A stretch of 64,000 nucleotides of DNA from Microbacterium soli (GTDB lineage: Bacteria; Actinomycetota; Actinomycetes; Actinomycetales; Microbacteriaceae). Position 1 is the stretch's first letter. The number at the start of each line of letters is the position of its first letter. Where the stretch lies: contig NZ_BAABCP010000001.1 in the NCBI RefSeq assembly GCF_039539005.1, positions 248,001-312,000 of the forward strand, written 5' to 3'. Below are positions 36,486 to 46,776 of the stretch, piece by piece. Made by a program: the position numbers and the translations under genes. The notes beneath the pieces were generated by a model, which saw nothing but the letters and a program-made list of their open reading frames with translations, was not told where the DNA came from and made no database searches.

Positions 36486-38396
36486 GTGACCCATGTGCTG
36501 CAGAACGTCGTCTTCCCCCTCGACAGAGACCCCGATCTGCTCCCGCTGTACGCCGATCCCGAGACCTGGTCCGTCATCGACGAGGAGCCGGTGCGCGTCT
36601 CCAACCGCGCCCACCTGGGCAACATCCTCGACCGCCATCGCGCGCGGATCGTCTCGGGCCGACGCGTCTCGCTGGGCACGTACTTCAACGCCTTCCCCGC
36701 GTCGTACTGGCAGCACTGGACGAGCGTCCGCGACATCCGGCTGACGGTGCGCACCAGCGGCCCCGCGACGATCCTGGTCTACCGCTCCAACGGCAGCGGC
36801 ATCCGCCAGCGCATCGACACCCGGGAGGTGACCGGCGAGGCCACCACCTCGTTCGATCTCACCCTGACCGAGTACAGCGACGGCGGCTGGATATGGTTCG
36901 ACATCGTCGCCGACGAGAAGCACGCCGTCCTCGAGGGCGCCGAATGGACCACCGAGCAGTCCCCTGCCCGGGACGGCAAGGCGTCGCTGGGCATCACGAC
37001 GTACAACAAGCCCGACTACTGCGTCGAGACGCTGCGCGCCCTGGCGGACTCACCGGCCGCCCTGGAGTTCGTCGATCGCATCTTCCTCATCGATCAGGGC
37101 ACCCGCCAGGTCGTCGATCAGGACGGCTACGACGAGGTCGCATCCCGCCTCGGCGACACGCTGCAGATCATCCGCCAACCGAACCTGGGCGGGTCGGGCG
37201 GCTTCGCGCGCGCCATGCACGAGACCTTGAAGCGACCGGACAGCGATTTCGTCCAGCTCCTCGACGACGACGTGCGCCTGGAGCCGGAGTCGCTGCGGCG
37301 CTCCATCGTCTTCGCCGGATACGCGACGACGCCCGTGCTCGTCGGCGGTCACATGTTCGACCTGCTGGATCGGCCGAAGCTGCACGGCTGGGCGGAGGTC
37401 GTCGACGAGCAGCCGTTCATGTGGCGCAACCTGTTCCAGGAGCGGATGCCGCACGACTTCGGCGTGGCCAATCTGCGGCAGAGCCCCCTGCTGCACATGC
37501 GGATGGACGCCGACTACAACGGGTGGTGGATGTGCCTGATCCCGCTGGACGCCATCCGCGAAGTGGGACTGTCGCTGCCGGCGTTCATCAAGTGGGATGA
37601 TGCCGAGTTCTGTCTGCGCGCCGGGAAGGCCGGGTACTCGACCGTGTCGCTGCCCGGGGTCGCCCTGTGGCACGTGTCCTGGGTGAACAAGGACGACACG
37701 CTCGACTGGCAGGCGTACTTCCATGCCCGCAACCGCATCGTGGCGGCGCTGCTGCACTCCACGGCGCCGCGCGGCGGCCGGCTGCTCACGCACAGCCTGC
37801 GCGTGGATCTGAAGCACCTGATGATGATGCAGTACTACCCGGTGGCCCTGCGTGCGCGGGCGCTCCGAGACGTGCTGTCCGGGCCGGAGCACATGCGGCG
37901 GAATCTCGCGACGGCCATGCCCGCGGCCCGAGCGCTGGCCGAGCAGTTCCCGGAGACCGTCGTCCACCGCGACCCGCATACGGTGCTCCGGTCCCGACGC
38001 GGACGTCGGGTGTTCGCGCCGACTCGGCGGAACGCGGCGGATGCCCCCACCGGGATGCGGCTGCGCTGGTTCACGGCCCGCACGCTCGTGGCGCACTTCC
38101 TCCGCACCCCGGACCCCGCGAACATCGCACAGCCCGAGGTCGAGTTCGGGAAGGACGACGCGCTGTGGTGGCGCGTCCCGTACGTGGACAGCGCCCTGGT
38201 CAGCGCCGCCGACGGCTCGGGGAAGAACGTGTACACCCGCGATCGCGGGAAGTACCGGCGGATGCTGCGGGAGTCGATCGCCCTGCACCGACGGCTGAAG
38301 AAGAACTGGTCCACGCTCCAGACCCGGTACCGGCAGGCGCTGCCCGAGCTCGTCTCGGACGAATCATGGGCGAGGATCTTCGAGGAGCAGGCATGA
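36486..38396 (+). CDS. glfT2: galactofuranosyltransferase GlfT2
   Basis: GlfT2 polymerises the galactofuran chain from UDP-galactofuranose with alternating linkages. The protein has 636 residues, essentially the length of the mycobacterial enzyme (637), and the same landmarks. An N-terminal beta-sandwich (1-160) is followed by a GT-A domain from about 165 ('LGITTYNKPDYCVETL'). The metal-binding triad is 'LLDDDV' at 260-262, the catalytic-base region 'WDDAEF' has Asp371-Asp372, and 'LWHVSW' holds His396, which match the mycobacterial residue numbers closely. A C-terminal helical domain completes it. The GTG at 36486 is leaderless after TAGGCT. The stop overlaps the next glycosyltransferase gene (ATGA). 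With glf and Wzm/Wzt it defines a galactan locus. Confidence 0.94.
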   Translation: MTHVLQNVVFPLDRDPDLLPLYADPETWSVIDEEPVRVSNRAHLGNILDRHRARIVSGRRVSLGTYFNAFPASYWQHWTSVRDIRLTVRTSGPATILVYRSNGSGIRQRIDTREVTGEATTSFDLTLTEYSDGGWIWFDIVADEKHAVLEGAEWTTEQSPARDGKASLGITTYNKPDYCVETLRALADSPAALEFVDRIFLIDQGTRQVVDQDGYDEVASRLGDTLQIIRQPNLGGSGGFARAMHETLKRPDSDFVQLLDDDVRLEPESLRRSIVFAGYATTPVLVGGHMFDLLDRPKLHGWAEVVDEQPFMWRNLFQERMPHDFGVANLRQSPLLHMRMDADYNGWWMCLIPLDAIREVGLSLPAFIKWDDAEFCLRAGKAGYSTVSLPGVALWHVSWVNKDDTLDWQAYFHARNRIVAALLHSTAPRGGRLLTHSLRVDLKHLMMMQYYPVALRARALRDVLSGPEHMRRNLATAMPAARALAEQFPETVVHRDPHTVLRSRRGRRVFAPTRRNAADAPTGMRLRWFTARTLVAHFLRTPDPANIAQPEVEFGKDDALWWRVPYVDSALVSAADGSGKNVYTRDRGKYRRMLRESIALHRRLKKNWSTLQTRYRQALPELVSDESWARIFEEQA

Positions 38397-39349
38397 GTCA
38401 GGCAGAGTTCGATCCCGCATCGGCGGCGATCGTCATCGTCACCTTCAACCGCTCCCATCTGCTGCGCGGGCTGCTCACCAGCATCCGCGCCATGGATCCG
38501 AAGCCGGGACGCGTCGTCATCATCGACAACGCCTCCTCCGACGACACCACGGCGGTCGTCGACTCGTTCCGCGACGATATCGGCACGGAGATCGTCTACC
38601 GCAGGCTGGAGACCAACACGGGCGGTTCGGGCGGTTTCAGCGAGGGCATGCGCACCGCGTACGACCTCGGCGCCGAATGGGTGTGGCTGATGGACGACGA
38701 CGTCGAGGTCCTGCCGGACGGCCTGGCGAGGATGGGGCACTGGTCCCGGCGGTTCAAGAGCATCCAGGGGCGCCGGTACGACTACGACGGCAGCGAGTTC
38801 TACTGGCAGTACCGCATCGCCGACCGCATGGGGATCCCGATCCCCTTCGCCCCGTCACGGTTCGATGAGTCGGGATTCAAGGAGATGAACAGCGGGTGCT
38901 TCGAGGGCATGTTCATCCATCGCTCGATCGTGCGGCAGATCGGCCTGCCCGACCCGCGCTTCTTCATCTACTGGGATGACCAGGTGTACGGCTGGCTGGC
39001 GTCGCGGCTGACCACCGCCGTGATCGTGGACGAGTTCGTGCTGCGCCGCACCCGCGAGATCAAGCAGTGGGACATGGGCATCCGTCACATGAACGCGTCC
39101 AGCAACGCGTACCGCTACTACATCATGCGCAACCGCGCCTACATCAAGCACTACTACCGCGTCAACGGGGTGTACAGTCCTGTGCTGTTCGGCCTGGGCA
39201 CGACGGCGACGTTCTTCAAGGAGCTGATCCGGCTGTTCTTCGTCGAGCGGACTGTGCGCGGCACGAGCAACCTGTTCCGCGGGCTGCGCGACGGCGGCCG
39301 GATCGGCCGTGACCGCAGCTGGCGGCCGATGCCGGCATTGGAGGGATGA
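38393..39349 (+). CDS. family 2 glycosyltransferase (GlfT1-like)
   Basis: A 318-residue GT-A glycosyltransferase. 'AAIVIVTFNRSHLLRGLL' opens the nucleotide-binding fold, 'LMDDDVEVL' (101-103) is the metal triad, 'NTGGSGGF' precedes it as in galactofuranosyltransferases, and 'FFIYWDDQVYGWLASR' supplies the catalytic acid region. The C-terminus has a hydrophobic segment near 255-285 that may associate with the membrane. In mycobacteria GlfT1 (about 304 residues) adds the first two galactofuranose residues before GlfT2 extends the chain; pairing with glfT2 here supports that role. Translation is coupled both to glfT2 and to the small anchored protein that follows. Confidence 0.88.
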   Translation: MSQAEFDPASAAIVIVTFNRSHLLRGLLTSIRAMDPKPGRVVIIDNASSDDTTAVVDSFRDDIGTEIVYRRLETNTGGSGGFSEGMRTAYDLGAEWVWLMDDDVEVLPDGLARMGHWSRRFKSIQGRRYDYDGSEFYWQYRIADRMGIPIPFAPSRFDESGFKEMNSGCFEGMFIHRSIVRQIGLPDPRFFIYWDDQVYGWLASRLTTAVIVDEFVLRRTREIKQWDMGIRHMNASSNAYRYYIMRNRAYIKHYYRVNGVYSPVLFGLGTTATFFKELIRLFFVERTVRGTSNLFRGLRDGGRIGRDRSWRPMPALEG

Positions 39350-39948
39350 TGAGCGAGCAGCAGCCCGAATACATCTGGGTGCACCCGCCGGAGAGGCCCC
39401 GGCGCGGCAGAGTCTGGGTGGTCGTCGGCCTCGTCGTCGCCGCCGTGGTCATCGCCGCGGCGGTGTTCTGGCTGTTCCTGCGGCCTGGTACGGGTGAGGC
39501 GGAGCCGGAGCCCACGGCCTCCGCATCGCCGTCGGTCTCCGCGACCCCGACGACGACCAAGACGCCGTCTCCGTCGCCCGACCCGAGCGCGTCGTCCGCT
39601 CCCGAGGACCCGGCGACCGAGCCGCCCGCGCCGCAGGACCCGAGCCTCGCGGTGTTCCGCGACAAGGTCTCACCGGTGCTCGGCGACGCCGCGCGAGGTC
39701 TGCAGATCGCCGACGGGTCCGACCCTCAGCAGGCCGCCGAGACCATCGGCCTCCTGCAGGAGGACGCCGGCCGCCTCGCCGACACCATCGCTCCCGATTC
39801 GATCGCCGCGGACTGGCGTTCCGCGCTGGACGGCTACGTCTCCGCGCTGCAGAAGCTGCGCACGGCCTACGAGCAGGGCGGCTCCGCCGACGGCGAGTCC
39901 GCGGCTGCGCGCCGCGCGCTGGACCGGCTGAGCAGCCTCATCGGCTGA
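39346..39948 (+). CDS. membrane-anchored hypothetical protein, 200 aa
   Basis: A short basic cytoplasmic end (1-22), one membrane helix at about 23-45 (VWVVVGLVVAAVVIAAAVFWL), a Pro/Ser/Thr-rich spacer (50-100) and a helical extracellular domain (about 100-195). I do not recognise the domain. The ATG overlaps the previous stop, and the gene is the last of the glfT2 operon, so it may serve wall galactan assembly. There are only 15 bases to the converging wzt gene and no visible terminator. Confidence 0.8.
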   Translation: MMSEQQPEYIWVHPPERPRRGRVWVVVGLVVAAVVIAAAVFWLFLRPGTGEAEPEPTASASPSVSATPTTTKTPSPSPDPSASSAPEDPATEPPAPQDPSLAVFRDKVSPVLGDAARGLQIADGSDPQQAAETIGLLQEDAGRLADTIAPDSIAADWRSALDGYVSALQKLRTAYEQGGSADGESAAARRALDRLSSLIG

Positions 39949-39963
39949 CGGAGCGGATGGTGA

Positions 39964-40701
39964 TCACTTCGCCCCGTGGTCGGCGTTGTAGCTGTCGAGC
40001 ACATCCGTGATGGTCGAATCCAGTACGAGCTCGCCTCCGTCCAGGTAGAGCCCCCGCGTGCAGAACCTGCGCAGATCACGTTCGTTGTGGCTGACGAAGA
40101 ACAGTGTGCGCCCCTCGGTCAGCAGCTCGTCGATACGCGCGTAGCACTTCTCCCGGAAGGCCTTGTCGCCGACGGCCAGCACCTCGTCGACGAGCAGGAT
40201 CGGCTCCTCCAGCTGCGAGACGACGGAGAAGGCCAGGCGCACCTTCATCCCGTTGGAGAGGTGCTTGTAGGGCGTGTCCTGGAACCCCTCCAGTTCGGCG
40301 AAGGCGATCATGTCATCGTATCGCGCCGACACCTCCGCGCGCGGCATGCCGTGCAGACCCGCCGTCAGGCGCACGTTCTCCCGGACGGTGAGGTCCCCCA
40401 CAAAACCGCCGGTGAGTTCGATGAGCGGTGCGACGCCGCCGTGCACCTCGACGCCGCCCTCGTCCGGCAGGAGGACGCCGGCGACGAGTCGCAGCAGGGT
40501 GGACTTTCCCTGCCCGTTCCTGCCGACGACGCCGATGGACTCGCCGGGCATCACGGAGAAGCTCACGTCGCGCAGCGCCCAGAACTCCCCCGGTCTGGAA
40601 CGGCGGGAGGCTCCTGCGAACAGGTCTTTGAAGCTGCGACGCCCGCGCCTGTTGCGGCGGAAGCGGATGCCGAGCCCCTGCACGTCGATCGCGGCGGTCA
40701 T
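39964..40701 (-). CDS. polysaccharide ABC transporter ATP-binding protein (Wzt/RfbE type)
   Basis: The 245-residue ATPase has Walker A 'GVVGRNGQGKST' (58-68), the signature 'LSNGMKVRLAFS', Walker B 'PILLVDEVLAVGD' and a switch His in 'FVSHNERD'. The 'GKFFDLTV'-type region typical of Wzt/TagH proteins reads 'ELTGGFVGDLTVRENV'. It lacks the extra C-terminal carbohydrate-binding domain of gram-negative Wzt, like the mycobacterial RfbE that exports lipid-linked galactan. The ATG at 40701 overlaps the permease stop. With Wzm it forms the exporter of the galactan locus. Confidence 0.95.
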   Translation of the reverse strand: MTAAIDVQGLGIRFRRNRRGRRSFKDLFAGASRRSRPGEFWALRDVSFSVMPGESIGVVGRNGQGKSTLLRLVAGVLLPDEGGVEVHGGVAPLIELTGGFVGDLTVRENVRLTAGLHGMPRAEVSARYDDMIAFAELEGFQDTPYKHLSNGMKVRLAFSVVSQLEEPILLVDEVLAVGDKAFREKCYARIDELLTEGRTLFFVSHNERDLRRFCTRGLYLDGGELVLDSTITDVLDSYNADHGAK

Positions 40702-41492
40702 CACAGCTCCTTCAGCACGGGTCGTTCGAGGGTGCGGAACACCCAGCTGCCCAATACGAGGACGCCGATGCTCATCAGGGCGCTGATGAGGATCGGGAGG
40801 GTCTGCCACAGCTCGGGGAAGAACGTCGCCCGGTAGAGGGTGAAGATGCCCGAGAGGGGGTTGAACGAGAGGATGGTGTGCAGCGGCTCCGGCAGGTCCT
40901 TGATGCTGTAGATGACCGGTGAGGCATAGAACAGGGCACGGAGTACGAGGGCCGTGGTGCGCTCGAGGTCGGTGAAGAGCACGCACAGCGGCGCGACCAG
41001 CAGCCCGAGGCCGACCAGCAGAGCCGCCTGGAGCAGCACCGCGACGGGGAACCACAGCAGCCCCCAGCCCACGGGCGCGTGGAAGACGATGGCGAACAGG
41101 GCGAGCACCGGCAGCGCGAAGAGGAACTCCAGCCCCTTGCTGAGCACCGTGCGGTTGACCCAGATGGAGCGAGGGATGGCCGTGGATCGCACGAGTTTCG
41201 CGTCGCGCCGGAACGCGCGAGTGAAGTCGGACACCGAGGTGTTGAACCACACCCACGGCAGCAGCCCGCAGATGAGGAACACGATGTACGGGTCGGCCCC
41301 GACGTCCCGCTTGAAGAAGAACGTGAAGACGAACAGGTAGATCACGCTCATCACCAGCGGGTCGAGCACCGACCACAGGTAGCCGAGCCAGCTCGTGGCG
41401 TACCGCACCTTCAGATCGCGGGCCGAGAGCAGCCACAGCGAATGCAGGTACCGTCGGGGCGTGCCCGACGGGGCGACGGCGACACGACTCAC
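40701..41492 (-). CDS. polysaccharide ABC transporter permease (Wzm type)
   Basis: The 263-residue permease has about six membrane helices. 'LWLLSARDLKVRYATSWLG' is the typical N-terminal amphipathic segment of the ABC-2 polysaccharide exporters, followed by 'YLWSVLDPLVMSVIYLFVF'. With Wzt it flips a lipid-linked glycan, probably the galactofuran, outward. The GTG at 41492 is chosen because TAGACT lies seven bases upstream. That hexamer begins with the TAG stop of glf, so promoter and stop codon share bases. The longer upstream frame is inside glf and non-coding. Confidence 0.93.
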   Translation of the reverse strand: MSRVAVAPSGTPRRYLHSLWLLSARDLKVRYATSWLGYLWSVLDPLVMSVIYLFVFTFFFKRDVGADPYIVFLICGLLPWVWFNTSVSDFTRAFRRDAKLVRSTAIPRSIWVNRTVLSKGLEFLFALPVLALFAIVFHAPVGWGLLWFPVAVLLQAALLVGLGLLVAPLCVLFTDLERTTALVLRALFYASPVIYSIKDLPEPLHTILSFNPLSGIFTLYRATFFPELWQTLPILISALMSIGVLVLGSWVFRTLERPVLKEL

Positions 41493-41502
41493 GGTGATGA
41501 GT

Positions 41503-42642
<1,140 letters not shown>

Positions 42643-42645
42643 TCA

Positions 42646-42651
42646 ATCGTA
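42646..42651 (-). promoter_or_regulatory. -10 hexamer TACGAT, leaderless start of glf
   Basis: TACGAT (minus strand) ends six bases before the glf ATG; no ribosome binding site is present. Confidence 0.5.
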
Positions 42652-42694
42652 TCGGCGTGAGGCAGGGAGCCCGCTCTTCGCGGATGGAGGGCGC

Positions 42695-43990
42695 TCAGGA
42701 ACCGGTGCCGACGACGATTCGCGGCGTGCCGCTCCACAGCGCTCCGTCGGTGATGTTGCGGCCGTCCACGAGGAGCTTCACTCCCGGGATCTGCGCCGGC
42801 GTCAGCGCCCGGTAGTCGGCGTGGTCGGTCTGGAGCACGGCCAGCTCGGCGGCTTCGCCGAGCGCGTAGGGCTCGAACCCGTAGCCGCGCAGCTCCTCAT
42901 CGGTGTACAGCGGGTCGTGCACGACGACCTCCGCGCCGCGCTGCCGGAGAGCGGCGACCGTGGGGAACACTCCGGAGAACGCCGTTTCCTTCACGCCGCC
43001 GCGGTACGCGGCCCCCAGCACGACCGCGCGCCGCCCGGTCAGGTCGCCCAGGATGCCCGCTGCCTGCGCGACGAGGCGCTCCGGCATCGACGCGTTGAAG
43101 TTGCGGGCGGTGCGCACGATGTCCGCATCCGGGTCGGTCGAGAGGTACAGGCGGGGGTACACGGGGATGCAGTGCCCGCCGACCGCGATGCCGGGACGGT
43201 GGATGTGACTGTACGGCTGCGAGTTGCAGGCCTCGATGACCTTGTGCACGTCGATGCCGTGCGAGGCGGCGAACACGGCGAACTGGTTGGCCAATCCGAT
43301 GTTCACATCGCGGTAGGTGGTCTCGGCGAGCTTCGCCATCTCGGATGCCTCGGTCGTGCCCAGATCCCAGACGCCGTTCGGACGCGGGAGGTCTGCCCGG
43401 TCGTCGAACTGCAGCACCGCCTCGTAGAACTCCCGGGCACGACGGGTGCCCTCCTCGGAGAGCGCACCGATGAGCTTCGGGTACTTCCGCAGATCTGCGA
43501 AGACGCGCCCGGTGAGCACCCGCTCCGGGGAGTACACGACATGGAAGTCGGTGCCCTCGGTCAGCCCGGATCCCTCCTCCAGCATCGGCTTCCAGCGCGT
43601 GCGGGTCGTTCCGACCGGGAGTGTGGTCTCGTAGGAGATGAGCGTGCCGGGAGTGAGGTGCTCCGCCAACGATTTCGTCGCCGCATCCATGTACTGGAAG
43701 TCCGGCTCCCAGGTCTCGTCGTCCACGAAGACCGGGGCGACCAGCACCACGGCGTCAGCCCCGGGGATGGCCTCCGCATAATCAGTAGTCGCACGCAGTC
43801 GACCACTCGGGATCAGCTGTTCCAGCTTCTCCTGCAGCTCGGCCTCGCCGGGGAAGGGCTCCTGAGCGGCGTTGATCGACTCCACCGTCCTCGGGTTGAC
43901 GTCGACGCCGACCACATCGTGGCCGGAGGACGCGAACTGGACAGCGAGGGGAAGGCCGATCTTTCCGAGGGCCACGACAGCGATACGCAC
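42695..43990 (-). CDS. nucleotide-sugar 6-dehydrogenase (WbpA/WecC type)
   Basis: The 431-residue enzyme belongs to the UDP-glucose/UDP-mannose dehydrogenase superfamily. It has an N-terminal NAD fold 'VVALGKIGLPLAVQFASSG', 'ETTLPVGTTR', 'YSPERVLTG', and the catalytic Cys274 in 'VGGHCIPVYP'. The G-G-H-C-I-P form is typical of UDP-N-acetylglucosamine or -mannosamine 6-dehydrogenases (WbpA, WecC) rather than UDP-glucose dehydrogenases, which have 'GGxCLPKD' as in the gene at 60998. It is therefore the best candidate for oxidation of UDP-GlcNAc to UDP-GlcNAcA, the first step of the amidino-sugar route proposed for this region. The GTG at 43990 is leaderless after TAGAAT; the substrate itself is not proven. 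Confidence 0.9.
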   Translation of the reverse strand: MRIAVVALGKIGLPLAVQFASSGHDVVGVDVNPRTVESINAAQEPFPGEAELQEKLEQLIPSGRLRATTDYAEAIPGADAVVLVAPVFVDDETWEPDFQYMDAATKSLAEHLTPGTLISYETTLPVGTTRTRWKPMLEEGSGLTEGTDFHVVYSPERVLTGRVFADLRKYPKLIGALSEEGTRRAREFYEAVLQFDDRADLPRPNGVWDLGTTEASEMAKLAETTYRDVNIGLANQFAVFAASHGIDVHKVIEACNSQPYSHIHRPGIAVGGHCIPVYPRLYLSTDPDADIVRTARNFNASMPERLVAQAAGILGDLTGRRAVVLGAAYRGGVKETAFSGVFPTVAALRQRGAEVVVHDPLYTDEELRGYGFEPYALGEAAELAVLQTDHADYRALTPAQIPGVKLLVDGRNITDGALWSGTPRIVVGTGS

Positions 43991-43997
43991 GATATCG

Positions 43998-44003
43998 ATT
44001 CTA
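43998..44003 (-). promoter_or_regulatory. -10 hexamer TAGAAT, leaderless start
   Basis: TAGAAT (minus strand) ends seven bases before the GTG at 43990, with no ribosome binding site. Confidence 0.5.
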
Positions 44004-44050
44004 GACCGACCCGGCCTACCCCAAGTTCGTTGGCGGCGCCGCAACCGTCA

Positions 44051-45762
44051 TCAGAGACCGGAACGGATCTGTTCGTCGAGCCCGGTGGCGAGATAGCGGA
44101 CGAACTCCGTGGTGAGGTGGTTCTCATCACGGTAGACGAGCAGGTCGTGCACGATCACCGGACACCGATCCGCCCCGCAGACGTACTTCGTGAAGTCGGC
44201 GTACAGACCGCCTTCCCGAGTGACAGCGGCCCCTTCCGCTTCGGTGAGAGCTGGGTCGAGGGCCCGAGAACGTGGACCATCGCATCTCGTCACGTCCATG
44301 ACGTTGTCCGAGACGAAGGTCGGCGGCGGAGCGGGAAAGCTCGCGGTGTCCGCGATCACGACCCGCATCACGGAGTCGCTAAACCGTGCGCTGCATCCCC
44401 GCCGCCCAGGCCTCGATGCGGGCCGTCTCATGCGACGGGAGCTCGTCGTGAACATAGCTGGAGATGACGACCAGCTTCGGCGGATGCGCTTCCAGTTCAT
44501 CCAGCACGCCCGCTCGCCATCGATCGCAGGACGCACGTTGTTCGACACTGTGACGTCCGCCGCGGGGCAGGAGGACTTCGTGTACGCACGCATCGTCGTG
44601 TCGCCGCGCTTCTCTGCGATGTCGGAGATCGCAGGAAACCACTGCGCCGCATGGGAGTCTCCGAACACCGCGATCGCACCGGAGCCCGCCCCGTAGCGAC
44701 AGTCCTGGACCTGCTCCTGCGCGGTGTCGAGATGGCAGTCGTCCGGATAGAGCACGGGAACGTCCGCGGCGACGTCCGCGAGCGGCGGCCGAAGGTTTCC
44801 CGGCACGAAGGTCGTCTCCTGCGGCGGCGCCTCGGGGTACGCCGGAGCCGCCGCGACCGCCTCACCGGATCCGACGACGCGGACCGCATCTCAGGGCACC
44901 TGCGAAGACGCCCACGAGAACCACCGTGACGATCAGTGTCGCGATCAGCGTCCATCGCGGCCGCCACTCGGTCAGCGCTTTCGGTGCGCATAGCGGCGTC
45001 TCGACGAATCGGTAACGCAGCCATGCCAAGGGGCCGGCCAGGAAGGATCACGCCGACGATCGCCCCGCCATGAGCTGCCACGCACGTGTCGGCAGGCCGA
45101 AGAAGGCGGACGGCTGGTCACTCTGCGTGATGACGATTCCCGCGATGAGGCTCACAGCGGCCAACATCACGATCACTAAGCTCATCCACCCTATGGCGAC
45201 GCCGGAGCAGCAGGTGCAGGGCGAACAGGATCAGCAGCCAGAAGACGTAGAACCGCTCCTCGACTCCGAGCGACCAGTAGTGTTGGTGGGGCGACGGCGA
45301 ATCATCGGCGAGATAGTCCGTGTTCTGAATCGCGAACCAGACGTTCAAGACGTACAGGATCGTTGCGAGTCCGTCGCGAAGGACCCGCTCGACCGCCAAC
45401 GGCTGGTAGCACACGATCGAGTCAACGTCGGTGAACACCGCGACCGTCAGCGCGGCAGGCAGGATGCGACGGACTCGTCTGGCGTAGAAGTCAGCGAATC
45501 CGCCCCTCCCGGTGTGCTCCATTCGCTCAATCAGGTGCGTCGAGAGCAGGAATCCGGAGATCACGAAGAACACGTCGACGCACACGTACCCGCCGGTGAT
45601 CACGGGTAGGCCGTCGTGGTAGAGCAGAACCACGCCGACCGCGATCGCTCTGAACCCTGAATGTCTGCGCGGAACTTCGACTTCGATGCTGTCTATGCTC
45701 GTGTGATCTGGAGGGTCACGCGGGTTCCTCGACAGCGGCCTGGTTCCTCGACGGCGGCGCAC
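44051..45762 (-). pseudogene. decayed acyltransferase-3/SGNH protein
   Basis: Read on the minus strand this is one OafA-type gene broken into pieces. The first part (45762 to about 45200) has the acyltransferase-3 start 'FRAIAVGVVLLYHDG', 'GGYVCVDVFFVISGFLL' and 'HQHYWSLGVEERFYVFW'. The frame then changes to read 'LPTRAWQLMAG' (near 45090), again for 'GVILPGRPL' (near 45040), again for 'LAWLRYRFVETPL' (near 45020) and again after an in-frame stop near 44880. The SGNH part starts 'VFGDSHAAQWFPAISDIAE'. Its middle, 'LDELEAHPPKLVVISSYVH' (about 44510-44390), is in yet another frame before the original frame resumes to the end. At least six frame changes are needed, while both neighbours are intact. 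Decay is more likely than sequencing error, but read support should be checked. Confidence 0.88.
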
Positions 45763-45858
45763 ATGGTGTCATCCTAATGACCCGTTGCTGGGTGACCGTC
45801 GGGGACCGACCGGGTTCTAGGCGGATGACGCACAGGCCGGATCGGGCAGAATCGACAT

Positions 45859-46776
45859 ATGACTTCTCTAGGCGACGCACGAGTCGCGATCGTGAGTCGC
45901 ATCTTCGCGCCCGAACCTGCCGCTGCCGCGCCGCGGCTCGCCGCTGTCGCGCAAGCCCTCACAGACGCGGGAGCCGAGGTCACTGTTATCACCACGACTG
46001 TGCCCGGGATGACGGGAGGGCCGGAGACCGATGATAGCGCGCCGTATGACGTGCGGTGCGTCCCCGCGTTGCGGGACAGGGACGGCTACATCCGTGGCTA
46101 CGTGAACTACATGAGCTTCGACATTCCCGCCTTCTTCCGGCTCGTGTTCAGCAAGAGATTCGACGCCGTCATCGTCGAGCCGCCGCCCACCACCGGCGTC
46201 TTCATCCGAGCAGCGGCGTGGCTGCGCAGAACGCCGTACCTCTTCTACGCTGCCGACGTGTGGTCCGAGGCCGCAGATGTCGCCGGCACACCGAAGGTCA
46301 TGGTGTCCGTCGTCCGCGCGTTCGAAGATTGGGCGTATCGAGGCGCGGCACGCGTGCTGTCTATGTCCGCGTCGGTCTCGCGTCGCGTGTCCCGGTCGGC
46401 CTCCGGGGCACGGGTGGAGACTGTGGGGAACGGTTACGACTCCACCGTCTTCAGACCGGACGGGCCTCGGATCGAGCGTTCTCCGTGTCCGCTCTACGCC
46501 GGGACGGCTTCGGAGGTTCACGGAGCCGGCGTCTTCGTCGATGCCATGCCGCTCCTGCTCACGAAGCATCCGGAGGACAAGCTGGTCTTCATCGGGCAGG
46601 GAGCCGACTGGAGCGTCGGAGAGGACGTCTCTGACATCGCAGCAGCGATGATCGAGGTATTCTCCGCTCAGGGGTCGTCGGCGCGCCGCTTGGAACTCGC
46701 GGAGCGCACCCGCCAGCGCCTCTCGCTTCAGTCCGTCGGAGCGCGAGTCGCCGATGCTGTCGGAGCAGTCATCTGA
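45859..46776 (+). CDS. GT4-type glycosyltransferase with internal in-frame deletion
   Basis: The 305-residue protein is a paralogue of the 389-residue glycosyltransferase at 56445. N-terminal domains align throughout ('VAIVSRIFAPEPAAAAPRL', 'YFEPPPTT'-like 'VEPPPTTGVF', 'YLFYAADVWSEAA'). After 'LVFIGQGADWS' (residues 242-252) the sequence jumps to the equivalent of paralogue residue 339 ('VGEDVSDIAAAMIEV'). About 85 residues of the C-terminal Rossmann domain are missing, including the donor-nucleotide-binding loop. The reading frame is kept, so the protein can be made but is unlikely to be active. It opens the plus-strand operon; its stop overlaps the next start (TGATG). CAGAAT lies six bases before the ATG. 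Confidence 0.8.
   Translation: MTSLGDARVAIVSRIFAPEPAAAAPRLAAVAQALTDAGAEVTVITTTVPGMTGGPETDDSAPYDVRCVPALRDRDGYIRGYVNYMSFDIPAFFRLVFSKRFDAVIVEPPPTTGVFIRAAAWLRRTPYLFYAADVWSEAADVAGTPKVMVSVVRAFEDWAYRGAARVLSMSASVSRRVSRSASGARVETVGNGYDSTVFRPDGPRIERSPCPLYAGTASEVHGAGVFVDAMPLLLTKHPEDKLVFIGQGADWSVGEDVSDIAAAMIEVFSAQGSSARRLELAERTRQRLSLQSVGARVADAVGAVI

Noticed and set aside
44497-45081. Separate 194-codon gene on the minus strand
   Set aside because: It is a composite of real acyltransferase segments and out-of-frame Arg-rich sequence, explained better by the pseudogene at 44051-45762.
45118-45762. Stand-alone short acyltransferase of 214 residues
   Set aside because: It ends in the middle of the membrane domain and the remaining domain continues in other frames downstream, so it is a fragment.
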